Assembly (NCBI RefSeq): GCF_001428365.1
Contig: NZ_LMSH01000002.1
Coordinates: forward strand, 744,132-808,131
DNA length: 64,000 nucleotides
Source of the DNA: Arthrobacter sp. Soil763
GTDB taxonomy: Bacteria; Actinomycetota; Actinomycetes; Actinomycetales; Micrococcaceae
Direction: 5' to 3'
Shown here: piece after piece, positions 55,027-62,914 of the stretch
Layout: every line of letters begins with the position of its first letter
Numbering within the stretch: the stretch's first letter is position 1
Position numbers and translations under genes: made by a program
The notes under the pieces: model-generated
Database searches by the model: none
What the model saw: the letters and a program-made list of their open reading frames with translations, nothing else
What the model was told of the DNA's origin: nothing

Positions 55027-55113
55027 TCGTGGCACTAACTGAAGGCCGCCCGCGCCAGCGAAGCCTGACAACTGAAAACCAGCAGTATTGAGACCAGCGA
55101 TGAGGTACCGAGT

Positions 55114-58100
55114 TTGTCCCGTCCCAGCACCGTCCCACCCGGAAGGCCACACCAACGGCGAGGCGCACTGACGCCCACGCTGATTGTCGTCGCCCTCATC
55201 GTGGTCGGCTTCATATTCTTTGCCAATGTCTGGACGGACGTCCTCTGGTACCAGCAGCTGGGCTTCTTCCAAGTCTTCCTCACCGAGAACCTCGCGCGCA
55301 TCGCCATCTTCCTGGCCGGCTTCGCGGTGATGTTCGCCGCCGTGTTCTTCGCCATCCGGATCGCCTACACGGCCCGCCCGGTCTACGCCCCGGACGCGGA
55401 CGTCCGCGACAACCTCAACCGCTACCAGGCCCAGCTGGAGCCGATCCGCCGGGTGGTCATGATCGGCCTGCCGGTCCTCTTCGGCCTCTTTGCCGGCAGC
55501 GCCGCGGCCAGCCAGTGGCAGAAGGTGCTCCTGTTCCTGAACCAGGAGCCCTTCGGGCGCAACGACCCGCAGTTCAACCTGGACATCAGCTTCTACCTGA
55601 TGACGCTGCCGTTCCTGGGCTTCGTCACCGGCTTCCTGATCAGCGTCGCCGTCGTCGCCGGCGTCGCGGGCATCCTCACGCACTACCTCTACGGCAGCAT
55701 CCGGCTGATGGAGCGCGGCGTGTTCACCAGCCGCGCCGCGCAGATCCACATCGCGGTCACCGGCGCCTCCTTCCTGCTGCTGCTGGGCGTCAACTTCTGG
55801 CTGGACCGCTATTCGGCGGTGCTGAACAACGGCGGCCGCTGGGCCGGCGCGCTCTACACCGACGTGAACGCAGTGATCCCCACCAAGGCGATCCTCGCCG
55901 TGGCGGCGGCCATCGTGGCGGTGCTCTTCATCGTGGCGGCCGTGATCGGCAAATGGCGGCTGCCGGTGATCGGCACCGCGATGCTGGTCATCACCTCCAT
56001 CCTGGCCGGCGGCGTCTACCCCTGGGTCATCCAGCAGTTCCAGGTCCGCCCTTCCGAGCAGACCCTGGAAAACGAGTACATCAAGCGCAACATCACCATG
56101 ACCCGCGCGGCGTACGGCCTGGATAAGATCCAGGAGAAGCGCTACGAGGCCACCACGAACGCGACCACCGGCGCGCTCGCCCCGGACGCGCAGACCACCG
56201 CCAACATCCGGCTGCTGGATCCGAACCTCATCTCCGACGCGTTCTCGCAGCTCGAGCAGTACCGGCCGTACTACCAGTTCCCGAGCACCCTGAACGTGGA
56301 CCGCTACGAGGTGAACGGCAAGATCCAGGACACCGTGATCGCGGTACGTGAGCTGAACCCCGCCGGCTTGGCCACCAACCAGCAGTCCTGGCTGAACAAG
56401 CACGTGGTGTACACCCACGGTTACGGCGTGGTCGCGGCCAAGGGCAACAAGTTCACCGCGGACGGCAAACCCGAATTCCTGCAGTCCGGCATCCCGTCCA
56501 CGGGCGTGCTGGGCACCGACACCAGCTACCAGCCGCGGATCTACTTCGGCGAGAACTCGCCGGACTACTCGATCGTCGGCGCCCCCGAGGGTGCACCGCA
56601 CCGCGAGCAGGACCGCCCCGCCGCGAAGGAGGGCGACTCCGGTACGCAGTACACCTTCACCGGCAACGGCGGCCCCAACGTGGGCAGCTTCTTTAACAAG
56701 ATCCTCTACGCGATCAAGTTCCAGTCCTCGGACCTGCTGCTGTCCGACGGCGTGAACGCCGAGTCGCAGATCCTCTACGACCGCAACCCCAAGGACCGGG
56801 TGGAGAAGGTCGCCCCGTACCTGACCGTGGACGGCAACGCCTACCCGGCCGTCGTCGACGGCCGCGTCAAGTGGATCGTGGACGGCTACACCACGAGCCC
56901 GTACTTCCCGTACTCGCAGCAGGAACAGCTCTCGGACGCCACCCGCGATTCGCAGACGTCCGCCGGCCGCACCGCGGCGCTCCCGAGCAATTCGGTGAAC
57001 TACATCCGTAACTCGGTCAAGGCCACGGTGGACGCGTACGACGGTTCCGTCACGCTCTACGCCTGGGACGACCAGGACCCGGTCCTGAAGTCCTGGCAGA
57101 ACGTCTTCCCGTCCTCACTGAAGCCGTATTCGGAGATGTCCGGGGCGCTGATGAGCCACGTGCGGTACCCGGAGGACCTGTTCAAGGTGCAGCGGGAACT
57201 GCTGGGCCGCTACCACGTGACCAACCCGGACAGCTTCTTCACCAACAACGACGCCTGGAGCGTGCCGAACGATCCGACCGTCAAGGAAGAGGGCGTCAAG
57301 CAGCCGCCGTTCTACATGTCGCTGCAGATGCCCGACCAGGAAAAGCCGGCCTTCCAGCTGACCTCCTCGTTCATCCCGCAGGTCGTCAACGGCAGCGCCC
57401 GCAACGTGCTCTACGGCTTCCTGGCCGCTGACTCCGACGCCGGCAACAAGAAGGGCGTGAAGGCCCAGAGCTACGGCCAGCTGCGGCTTCTGCAGATCCC
57501 GCCGGAGACCCAGGTTCCCGGCCCCGGACAGGCACAGAACAAGTTCAACTCCGATCCCACGGTGTCGCAGGCCCTGAACCTGCTGCGCCAGGGTGCATCG
57601 GCGGTGCTCAACGGCAACCTGCTGACCCTTCCGGTGGGCGGCGGCCTGCTCTACGTCCAGCCGGTCTACCTGAAGTCCACCGGCGAGACGTCCTACCCGA
57701 CGCTGCAGCGCGTGCTGGTGGCCTTCGGCGACAAGATCGGTTTCGCACCGACCCTGGATGAGGCGCTGAACCAGCTGTTCGGCGGCCGGTCCGGCGCCAC
57801 GGCCGGCGACGCCCCGAACAACGGCAAGACCCCGGCCAGCCCGGCCCCGGGAGCAACGCCCCCGGCCACCGGCGGGTCGACCGACGCCAAGGCGGAACTC
57901 AAGGCGGCCCTCGATGAGGCGAACGCCGCGATCAAGGCCGGCCAGGAGGCGCTGGCCAAGGGCGACTTCGCGGCCTACGGGGAGCAGCAGAAGAAGCTCT
58001 CGGCGGCCCTCCAGCGGGCCATCGATGCGGAGGCCAAGATCGGCGCCGCGCCGGCCAGCCCGGCCCCGTCCGCCAGCCCGTCGCCGTCGGCCTCGCCGTC

Positions 58101-58119
58101 GCCGACGCCGAGCAGCTAG
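55114..58119 (+). CDS. UPF0182 family large membrane protein
   Basis: 1001 residues. Seven or so hydrophobic segments fill the first 310 residues ([19 protein letters not shown], then [18 protein letters not shown] and others). A large, probably extracellular domain follows, then a disordered Pro/Ala/Ser-rich tail ([20 protein letters not shown]). Residues [20 protein letters not shown] are the family hallmark. Function is unknown. TTG start with GAGG eight bases upstream. It follows the Lon-like gene as in Rv3194c-Rv3193c (from memory). Confidence 0.92.
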   Translation: MSRPSTVPPGRPHQRRGALTPTLIVVALIVVGFIFFANVWTDVLWYQQLGFFQVFLTENLARIAIFLAGFAVMFAAVFFAIRIAYTARPVYAPDADVRDNLNRYQAQLEPIRRVVMIGLPVLFGLFAGSAAASQWQKVLLFLNQEPFGRNDPQFNLDISFYLMTLPFLGFVTGFLISVAVVAGVAGILTHYLYGSIRLMERGVFTSRAAQIHIAVTGASFLLLLGVNFWLDRYSAVLNNGGRWAGALYTDVNAVIPTKAILAVAAAIVAVLFIVAAVIGKWRLPVIGTAMLVITSILAGGVYPWVIQQFQVRPSEQTLENEYIKRNITMTRAAYGLDKIQEKRYEATTNATTGALAPDAQTTANIRLLDPNLISDAFSQLEQYRPYYQFPSTLNVDRYEVNGKIQDTVIAVRELNPAGLATNQQSWLNKHVVYTHGYGVVAAKGNKFTADGKPEFLQSGIPSTGVLGTDTSYQPRIYFGENSPDYSIVGAPEGAPHREQDRPAAKEGDSGTQYTFTGNGGPNVGSFFNKILYAIKFQSSDLLLSDGVNAESQILYDRNPKDRVEKVAPYLTVDGNAYPAVVDGRVKWIVDGYTTSPYFPYSQQEQLSDATRDSQTSAGRTAALPSNSVNYIRNSVKATVDAYDGSVTLYAWDDQDPVLKSWQNVFPSSLKPYSEMSGALMSHVRYPEDLFKVQRELLGRYHVTNPDSFFTNNDAWSVPNDPTVKEEGVKQPPFYMSLQMPDQEKPAFQLTSSFIPQVVNGSARNVLYGFLAADSDAGNKKGVKAQSYGQLRLLQIPPETQVPGPGQAQNKFNSDPTVSQALNLLRQGASAVLNGNLLTLPVGGGLLYVQPVYLKSTGETSYPTLQRVLVAFGDKIGFAPTLDEALNQLFGGRSGATAGDAPNNGKTPASPAPGATPPATGGSTDAKAELKAALDEANAAIKAGQEALAKGDFAAYGEQQKKLSAALQRAIDAEAKIGAAPASPAPSASPSPSASPSPTPSS

Positions 58120-58138
58120 GCTGCCGGGGACAGTCTCT

Positions 58139-58184
58139 CGAAGGCCGGGTTCCACGCTCTCCGGAGCGCGGAACCCGGCCTTCG
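58139..58184 (+). terminator. Hairpin terminator after UPF0182 gene
   Basis: Fifteen bases, 58139-58153, pair with 58170-58184; an inner CGCT/AGCG pair extends the stem after one mismatch. Confidence 0.8.
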
Positions 58185-58230
58185 CCGTGCGGTCGAGGAG
58201 CGCCTGCGATGCACGTCACGCCGTCCCGAT

Positions 58231-58259
58231 TTGGCCCTGCGTTCACTGCCCGGTAAAGT
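58231..58259 (+). promoter_or_regulatory. Promoter of the first initiator tRNA gene
   Basis: TTGGCC at 58231-58236 and TAAAGT at 58254-58259 are 17 bases apart, a standard housekeeping promoter spacing, 11 bases before the tRNA. Confidence 0.6.
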
Positions 58260-58266
58260 AATTCTT

Positions 58267-58345
58267 GCGACGCGGGGTGGAGCAGTTCGGTAGCTCGCTG
58301 GGCTCATAACCCAGAGGTCACAGGTTCAAATCCTGTCCCCGCAAC
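58267..58345 (+). repeat. 79-bp direct repeat, left copy (contains tRNA-fMet)
   Basis: The sequence from 58267 to 58345 recurs exactly at 60319-60397. The match covers the whole tRNA plus four bases before and one after; flanks differ. Confidence 0.95.
58271..58344 (+). tRNA. Initiator tRNA-fMet (CAT), copy 1
   Basis: A 74-base cloverleaf with anticodon CAT. Initiator marks are present: an unpaired C1 opposite A72 at the acceptor end (CGCGGGG...CCCCGCAA) and three G-C pairs in the anticodon stem (GGG...CCC). The 3' CCA is not encoded; CTG follows. A 17-bp terminator comes directly after. Confidence 0.96.
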
Positions 58346-58349
58346 TGAG

Positions 58350-58387
58350 AGAAAGTCCGGAACACTGAAAAGTGTTCCGGACTTTCT
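58350..58387. terminator. Terminator of tRNA-fMet copy 1
   Basis: A 17-base stem, 58350-58366 with 58371-58387, GAAA loop, followed by TGCTTTT. It can also end the acyltransferase transcript from the other side. Confidence 0.9.
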
Positions 58388-58397
58388 GCTTTTCCGC

Positions 58398-58443
58398 GCT
58401 CCGCGCCGGCTGCGCATTCCGCTCCGCGCCGGCTGCGCATTCC
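58398..58443. repeat. 23-bp perfect tandem duplication
   Basis: 58398-58420 and 58421-58443 are identical. It lies between the tRNA terminator and the acyltransferase stop; no coding role. Confidence 0.85.
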
Positions 58444-58479
58444 GCCACGCCCGGCACGCCCTCGCCAGGCCGACCATCC

Positions 58480-60024
58480 TCAGGCGTGCGAGGTGACGCA
58501 CAGCGCCGGCGCGCCCACGGCGCCGGGCATCCCGATAAGCTCGCGGGGCTGGCTGGAGAAGATCAGAAACTCCACGGCGTCGGTGCCGGCGCGTCCGAAG
58601 GCGTGCGGAAGGCGGGGGTCGAAGCCCTCGCTCTCGCCGGGGAGCAGGATCATCTTCCGTTCGCCCAGCACGAGGCTGAGGCGGCCGCTCAAGACATAGA
58701 CCGATTCCTCTCCCGCGTGCGCCAGGGGTTCGGGTCGAAGCCCGCCGGATCCGGCCGGGAGGGAACACTTGAAGGCGTGGACCGGGCCGGTGCGGCCGGT
58801 GAGGGGCAGGACGGTCAGTTCCTCCCCCGCGGCGGGTTCCGCCGCGGGTTCCGGACGGGCCGGTCCAGGCTTCGGTGCGGACGCCGGCCGGCCCGGACCG
58901 GTTGGCCACAGTTGCGGGGGACGCCTCGCCGCGACATCTTCCACCCAGCCGATGGTGACGAACACGAGAGCCAGGAGGAGCCAGACCGCGGCAAACTGGA
59001 ACCACTCGCTGTCGAGCGCCCAGGACGCGGACGCGGTGAGTGCGTCAATCTGGTCGAGCCTGTCGGCGATCACCACCGTGATGACCAGCAGCAGATTGTG
59101 CCAGAGGTAGACGGTCATGGCCCGGCTGTTCATCAGCGTGACGGTGCCGTCCAGGAAGCGCAAGGGGCGGGGGAGTGCCTGCCACGCCGGTGAGATGCGC
59201 AGCAGCATTGCACAGAAGCCCGCTGACCACAGCGCCTGAGCGAGGGGAATGTCGTTCAGGTCCCAGGCCGAGTCTTCCAGGTGGCTCATGGCCCAGAGGA
59301 AGCCCAAGGCCATGAGAACCGGCCCGGCGGCGTAGACCAGCCGCAGCGGGAGCTGGCGCAGCAGCCCCTGGTAGTGGGCGAAGCCAAGGACCCAGCAGAA
59401 ACCGTACGTGGCGAAATCCGTGATTCCGGTCGATGCCCAGCCCGGCAGCGCGGCGGCTGTCGTGCCGAGGACGGTCATGAGGGCCAGCGGGGCCACCAAG
59501 GTGGCCCACGGAAACCGGCGGAAGGATGTGAGCAGCAGGGGTGAGAGCAGCATGAACCAGAAGTACGCCCGGATGTACCACAGGATCTCTTCGGCCTGGG
59601 CCGCCCAGGAGGCTTCCACGAGGCCCTCGTCCGTGCCGATTTCCTGCGGAAAGGGCGGGTCCGCGACGGGGACGAACCAGAAGACTGTTTGAAGCCAGGA
59701 TCCGCCGGGCTCCTGGTCGGGCGTCCACCCCTGCCACAAGAGGAGGATAAGGACGGTGGTGCTGTACACCGCCAGGGGGATCAATAACCGGCGGGTGCGG
59801 CTTCGCAGCACGCCGAGGGCGGGCCGTTCAAGGGAGCGGGCCATGAGCGAACCTGCGAGGGCAAACATGACCCCCATCGACGGAAAGACCAGGCTCAGCC
59901 AGGCCGCGCCGGCGAAGGTGTGGTAGGCGACCACCCGGACCAGGGCGATCGCGCGAAGCAGATCCAGATAGCGGTCCCGGGCCGGGGCGTGAGGCGCGGG
60001 TCCGGTCGACATCACTGTGCTCAT
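58480..60024 (-). CDS. Acyltransferase-3 family membrane protein fused to a cupin domain
   Basis: 514 residues. The N-terminal 375 residues are a multi-spanning acyltransferase-3 domain: RYLDLLRAIALVRVVAYHTF carries the family's Arg and His residues in the first helix region, and TVYLWHNLLLVITVVI is a late helix. A Pro/Ala-rich linker (about 376-400) joins a C-terminal cupin: HAGEESVYVLSGRLSLVLGE then LLPGESEGFDPRLPHAF, with H436, E439 and H474 as possible metal ligands. The family O-acylates sugars or lipids at the membrane; the substrate is unknown. GAGG before ATG 60024. The gene lies between two identical tRNA-fMet genes. Confidence 0.85.
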   Translation of the reverse strand: MSTVMSTGPAPHAPARDRYLDLLRAIALVRVVAYHTFAGAAWLSLVFPSMGVMFALAGSLMARSLERPALGVLRSRTRRLLIPLAVYSTTVLILLLWQGWTPDQEPGGSWLQTVFWFVPVADPPFPQEIGTDEGLVEASWAAQAEEILWYIRAYFWFMLLSPLLLTSFRRFPWATLVAPLALMTVLGTTAAALPGWASTGITDFATYGFCWVLGFAHYQGLLRQLPLRLVYAAGPVLMALGFLWAMSHLEDSAWDLNDIPLAQALWSAGFCAMLLRISPAWQALPRPLRFLDGTVTLMNSRAMTVYLWHNLLLVITVVIADRLDQIDALTASASWALDSEWFQFAAVWLLLALVFVTIGWVEDVAARRPPQLWPTGPGRPASAPKPGPARPEPAAEPAAGEELTVLPLTGRTGPVHAFKCSLPAGSGGLRPEPLAHAGEESVYVLSGRLSLVLGERKMILLPGESEGFDPRLPHAFGRAGTDAVEFLIFSSQPRELIGMPGAVGAPALCVTSHA

Positions 60025-60318
60025 GCTGGTTCCTCAAAGCGTTCCCGAGGATCGCCGCGGCTGCGGCTGCGGCTGCGCCTGGACGGTCGGCGCCACGGGC
60101 GTCGAAGACGGCCCGCCTGCCATGGACCCTCTAACTGACGCAGATCAGGCTTCGGGCCGGTTCTTCGGAGCTTACCGTTCCCGTCCGGCGCGGTCCACGC
60201 CTCAGCGGTCCGGCTGCCGGTGGAGCGGACACACCCCGGGGGTGGGCAGGGGGCATCGCGGGGGAGGATGCGACGGCCGTGGTCGTGGGGGCGTCGAAAA
60301 TAGGGTAGTGTTGAACAA

Positions 60319-60397
60319 GCGACGCGGGGTGGAGCAGTTCGGTAGCTCGCTGGGCTCATAACCCAGAGGTCACAGGTTCAAATCCTGTCCCCGCAAC
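60319..60397 (+). repeat. 79-bp direct repeat, right copy (contains tRNA-fMet)
   Basis: Exact copy of 58267-58345. The two copies bracket about 2 kb containing one gene. Confidence 0.95.
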
Positions 60398-60399
60398 CA
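60323..60399 (+). tRNA. Initiator tRNA-fMet (CAT), copy 2
   Basis: Identical in its 74-base body to copy 1, with the same C1-A72 mismatch and GGG/CCC anticodon stem. Here the 3' CCA is encoded (60397-60399). The upstream -10 is TAGTGT at 60306-60311 with no clear -35, so its promoter differs from that of copy 1. Confidence 0.96.
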
Positions 60400-60411
60400 T
60401 TGCAGTAACGG

Positions 60412-60443
60412 CAAAGGCCCGGATCTTCGGATCCGGGCCTTTG
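60412..60443. terminator. UUCG-capped terminator between tRNA-fMet copy 2 and phr
   Basis: A perfect 14-bp stem, 60412-60425 with 60430-60443, capped by TTCG. It serves the tRNA and the converging photolyase gene. Confidence 0.88.
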
Positions 60444-60450
60444 TTGGTTC

Positions 60451-61875
60451 CTACCCGTCCTTGAGCCGCTGGTAGGTCTCCAGTGCCCGTGCCCTGGACT
60501 CCGGCAGCCCCACCAGCGGTTCCGGGTAGCGCCCGGGCGCGGCGCCGGCCTTCCAGGGCTCGTGCACGGCCTTGCCCTCCAGCCCGGCAAGCTCGGGGAC
60601 GAAGCGGCGCAGGTACCGGCCGGCAGGATCGAACTTCTTGCTCTGGGTGACGGGGTTGAAGATCCGGAAGTAGGGGGAGGCGTCGGCCCCGGACCCGGCG
60701 ACCCATTGCCAGTTCGCCGGGTTGCTGGCGGCATCCGCATCCACCAGCGTGTCCCAGAACCACGCCTCGCCGCTCCGCCAGTCCGCCAGCAGGTTCTTGA
60801 CCAGGAACGACGCCGCCGCCATCCGCACCCGGTTGTGCATCCAGCCGGTCTGCCAGAGCTGGCGCATGCCGGCGTCCACGAGGGGATACCCGGTGCGGCC
60901 CTGCTGCCAGGCCCGCAATTCGTCGTCCGACGGCGTCCGCCAGGCGAAGCGGTCGAACTCGGGCCGGTAGTTGCGGGTCGCAAGCTCCGGGTTTTCGTAG
61001 AGCAGTTGCCAGCAGAATTCCCGCCAGCCGAGCTCGGAACGGAAGATCCCGACGTCGGCCGGCGCACTGTGCGGGAACCGCTCCCGGAGCGCCTGCCAGA
61101 CCCGGAACGGGCTGATCTCGCCGAAGCGCAGGTGCGGGGAGAGCCTGCTGGTGCCCTCCTCGCCGGGGACGTTCCTGCCGGTGCCGTAGTCGGCCACCGG
61201 CCGGTCCAGGAAGTCCTCCAGCCGGGCGTGCGCGCCTGCCTCGCCCGGGGTCCACTCCACGGCGAGTCCGGCGCTCCAGTCCGGACGGCGGGGGAGCAGC
61301 CCCCAGTCGGCCAGCACCTCGTTTGCCGGCAGCTTCCCGCCGCCGGCCTTGGCCGGGCCCGGGAGCCGGTCCGGGGCGTCCAGCGGCTGCCGGGGCTCGG
61401 CGGCGTCGAGGCAGGCCCGCCAGAACGGGGTGAAGACCTTGTAGGGTCCGCCGGAGCCGGTGCGCACCGTCCACGGCTCGAACATGAGGCTGGCCTGGAA
61501 GCTTTCGGCGCTGATCCCGTGGCCGCCGGCCCATTCCTTGAGGCCGGCGTCGACGGCGCGCTCCGGGCCGCCGTAGCGGCGGTTCCAGAGCACCCGGTCG
61601 GCGCCGGTCTCCTCGACCAGATCCCGGATCATCTGTCCTGCCGGCCCGCGCCGCAGGAGCAGCCGGGACCCTGCGGCCGTGAGGTCCGCGGCCAGCGCCT
61701 CGAGCGAATGGTGCAGCCACCACCGTGCGGCGCCGCCCAGGGGCCGGATGCCCGGGGATTCCTCGTCCAGCACGTACACGACGGTCAGCGCGGTGCCGGC
61801 GGCCGCTGCCTCCGCCAGGGCAGGGTTGTCGTCGAGGCGGAGGTCGTCGCGGAGCCAGACAAGGGTCGAAGACAT
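60451..61875 (-). CDS. phr: Deoxyribodipyrimidine photolyase (class I CPD type)
   Basis: 474 residues, the family length. The N-terminal alpha/beta antenna domain starts STLVWLRDDLRLDDNPAL. The FAD domain has TSRLSPHLRFGEIS, WREFCWQLL, GRTGYPLVDAGMRQLWQTG and MHNRVRMAAASFLVK. It repairs UV-made cyclobutane dimers with light; a cryptochrome-like role cannot be excluded. ATG 61875 has TAGCGT six bases upstream, so the mRNA is probably leaderless. Confidence 0.93.
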   Translation of the reverse strand: MSSTLVWLRDDLRLDDNPALAEAAAAGTALTVVYVLDEESPGIRPLGGAARWWLHHSLEALAADLTAAGSRLLLRRGPAGQMIRDLVEETGADRVLWNRRYGGPERAVDAGLKEWAGGHGISAESFQASLMFEPWTVRTGSGGPYKVFTPFWRACLDAAEPRQPLDAPDRLPGPAKAGGGKLPANEVLADWGLLPRRPDWSAGLAVEWTPGEAGAHARLEDFLDRPVADYGTGRNVPGEEGTSRLSPHLRFGEISPFRVWQALRERFPHSAPADVGIFRSELGWREFCWQLLYENPELATRNYRPEFDRFAWRTPSDDELRAWQQGRTGYPLVDAGMRQLWQTGWMHNRVRMAAASFLVKNLLADWRSGEAWFWDTLVDADAASNPANWQWVAGSGADASPYFRIFNPVTQSKKFDPAGRYLRRFVPELAGLEGKAVHEPWKAGAAPGRYPEPLVGLPESRARALETYQRLKDG

Positions 61876-61881
61876 GGCTCC

Positions 61882-61887
61882 ACGCTA
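61882..61887 (-). promoter_or_regulatory. -10 hexamer for leaderless phr
   Basis: TAGCGT, then GGAGCC, then the ATG at 61875 (minus strand). The same hexamer precedes the exonuclease gene at 39206. Confidence 0.55.
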
Positions 61888-61930
61888 CTGGATGGCCGGA
61901 CCGTCCCGGTGCGGGTGCCGGCGGACACAG

Positions 61931-61974
61931 CAGGGGCCGGGTCCCGCGGAACAGTCCGCGAGACCCGGCCCCTG
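61931..61974 (-). terminator. Two-part hairpin after pspA
   Basis: CAGGGGCCGGGTC at 61931-61943 pairs with 61962-61974; an inner CGCGGA/TCCGCG stem caps it with an ACAG loop. It lies 36 bases past the pspA stop. Confidence 0.75.
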
Positions 61975-62009
61975 CCTGCCGTGCGCCGGCCGTGCCGGTA
62001 ACGTCCGGC

Positions 62010-62798
62010 CTAGAGCTTGTCGAAGTCCGCCTCATCGACGGTGCTGCGGGCGGCCGAGCCGTTGCCGGCGCCGAGGGCCTGAGGCGTGCCGCCGGACTTC
62101 AGGGCCGCCAGCCGGGCCTCAATCTCGGTCTGCTCGCCCAGGTCCTCCAGCGAGTTGAACTGCGCGTCCAGGCTGGAGGCGGCCAGCTCCTGCTGGCCCC
62201 GGACCTTGGCCTCTTCGCGGCGGATCTTCTCTTCGAAGCGGCCCACCTCGGAGGTCGGGTCCATGATGTCGATGCTCTTGAGCGCATCGTGGACCTGCGA
62301 CTGAGCCGCGGCCGTCTTGGAGCGCGCCACCAGTTCGTTGCGCTTGCTGGTGAGCTCGTTGAGCTTGCCCTTCATCTGGTCCAGGCCGTGCTTGAGCTTG
62401 TCCACGACCTCGGTCTGGGAGGCGATGCTCGGCTCGGCGGACTTCGCCTCATTCTCCGACGTGATCTGCCGCTGCAGGGCCACCTTCGCGAGGTTGTCGA
62501 ACTTCTCGGCATCCACGATGTCGCCCTTGGCGCGGTACTCATCCGCCTTGCGCGACGCGGCGAGGGCCTTGTTGCCCCAATCCTGGGCGTTCTTGACGTC
62601 CTCGTTGTAGTCGTCCTGGAGCATCCGCAGATTGCCGATGGTCTGGGCGACCGCCGACTCGGCTTCGGCGATGTTGTTCGTGTAGTCGCGGACCATCTGG
62701 TCCAGCATCTTCTGCGGATCCTCTGCCTGGTCCAGCAGGGAGTTGATGTTCGCCTTCGCCAGCTGCGCCATGCGGCCGAAAATGGACTGCTTAACCAT
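62010..62798 (-). CDS. pspA: PspA/IM30 family membrane-stress protein
   Basis: 262 residues, almost entirely helical coiled coil. The start MVKQSIFGRMAQLAKANINSLLDQ is the amphipathic membrane-binding helix; AEDPQKMLDQMVRDY follows as in all PspA proteins. ESCRT-III-like assemblies of this family protect damaged membranes. The C-terminal 30 residues are an extension with a charged end (VDEADFDKL). AAAGG precedes the ATG. It follows the coiled-coil Gly-rich gene in the same direction. Confidence 0.92.
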   Translation of the reverse strand: MVKQSIFGRMAQLAKANINSLLDQAEDPQKMLDQMVRDYTNNIAEAESAVAQTIGNLRMLQDDYNEDVKNAQDWGNKALAASRKADEYRAKGDIVDAEKFDNLAKVALQRQITSENEAKSAEPSIASQTEVVDKLKHGLDQMKGKLNELTSKRNELVARSKTAAAQSQVHDALKSIDIMDPTSEVGRFEEKIRREEAKVRGQQELAASSLDAQFNSLEDLGEQTEIEARLAALKSGGTPQALGAGNGSAARSTVDEADFDKL

Positions 62799-62816
62799 GG
62801 TGTTACCTTTCGTCCT

Positions 62817-62837
62817 ATCCAGTGGTGGCCACTGGAT
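62817..62837. repeat. 9-bp perfect inverted repeat upstream of pspA
   Basis: ATCCAGTGG and CCACTGGAT flank a TGG centre, 18 bases before the pspA ATG and 77 past the upstream stop. Operator, attenuator or weak terminator; not decided. Confidence 0.5.
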
Positions 62838-62914
62838 CCGGTGAACAGTGAAATGTACCGCTTCTACCCGCCGGGCGGAACGGTTCCGCCGGCGCTTAGC
62901 CTCTGGCCGGCCGG

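Noticed and set aside
53617..56601. A 994-codon open frame on the minus strand across the Lon-like and UPF0182 genes
   Set aside because: It is antisense to two genes with clear domains, and its translation is His/Asp/Gly/Arg-rich low complexity, the usual shadow of GC-rich codon use.
58267..60397. Integrative element with attL/attR at tRNA-fMet
   Set aside because: The repeats are whole tRNA genes and there is no integrase, excisionase or phage gene; kept only as a finding about the bracketed segment.
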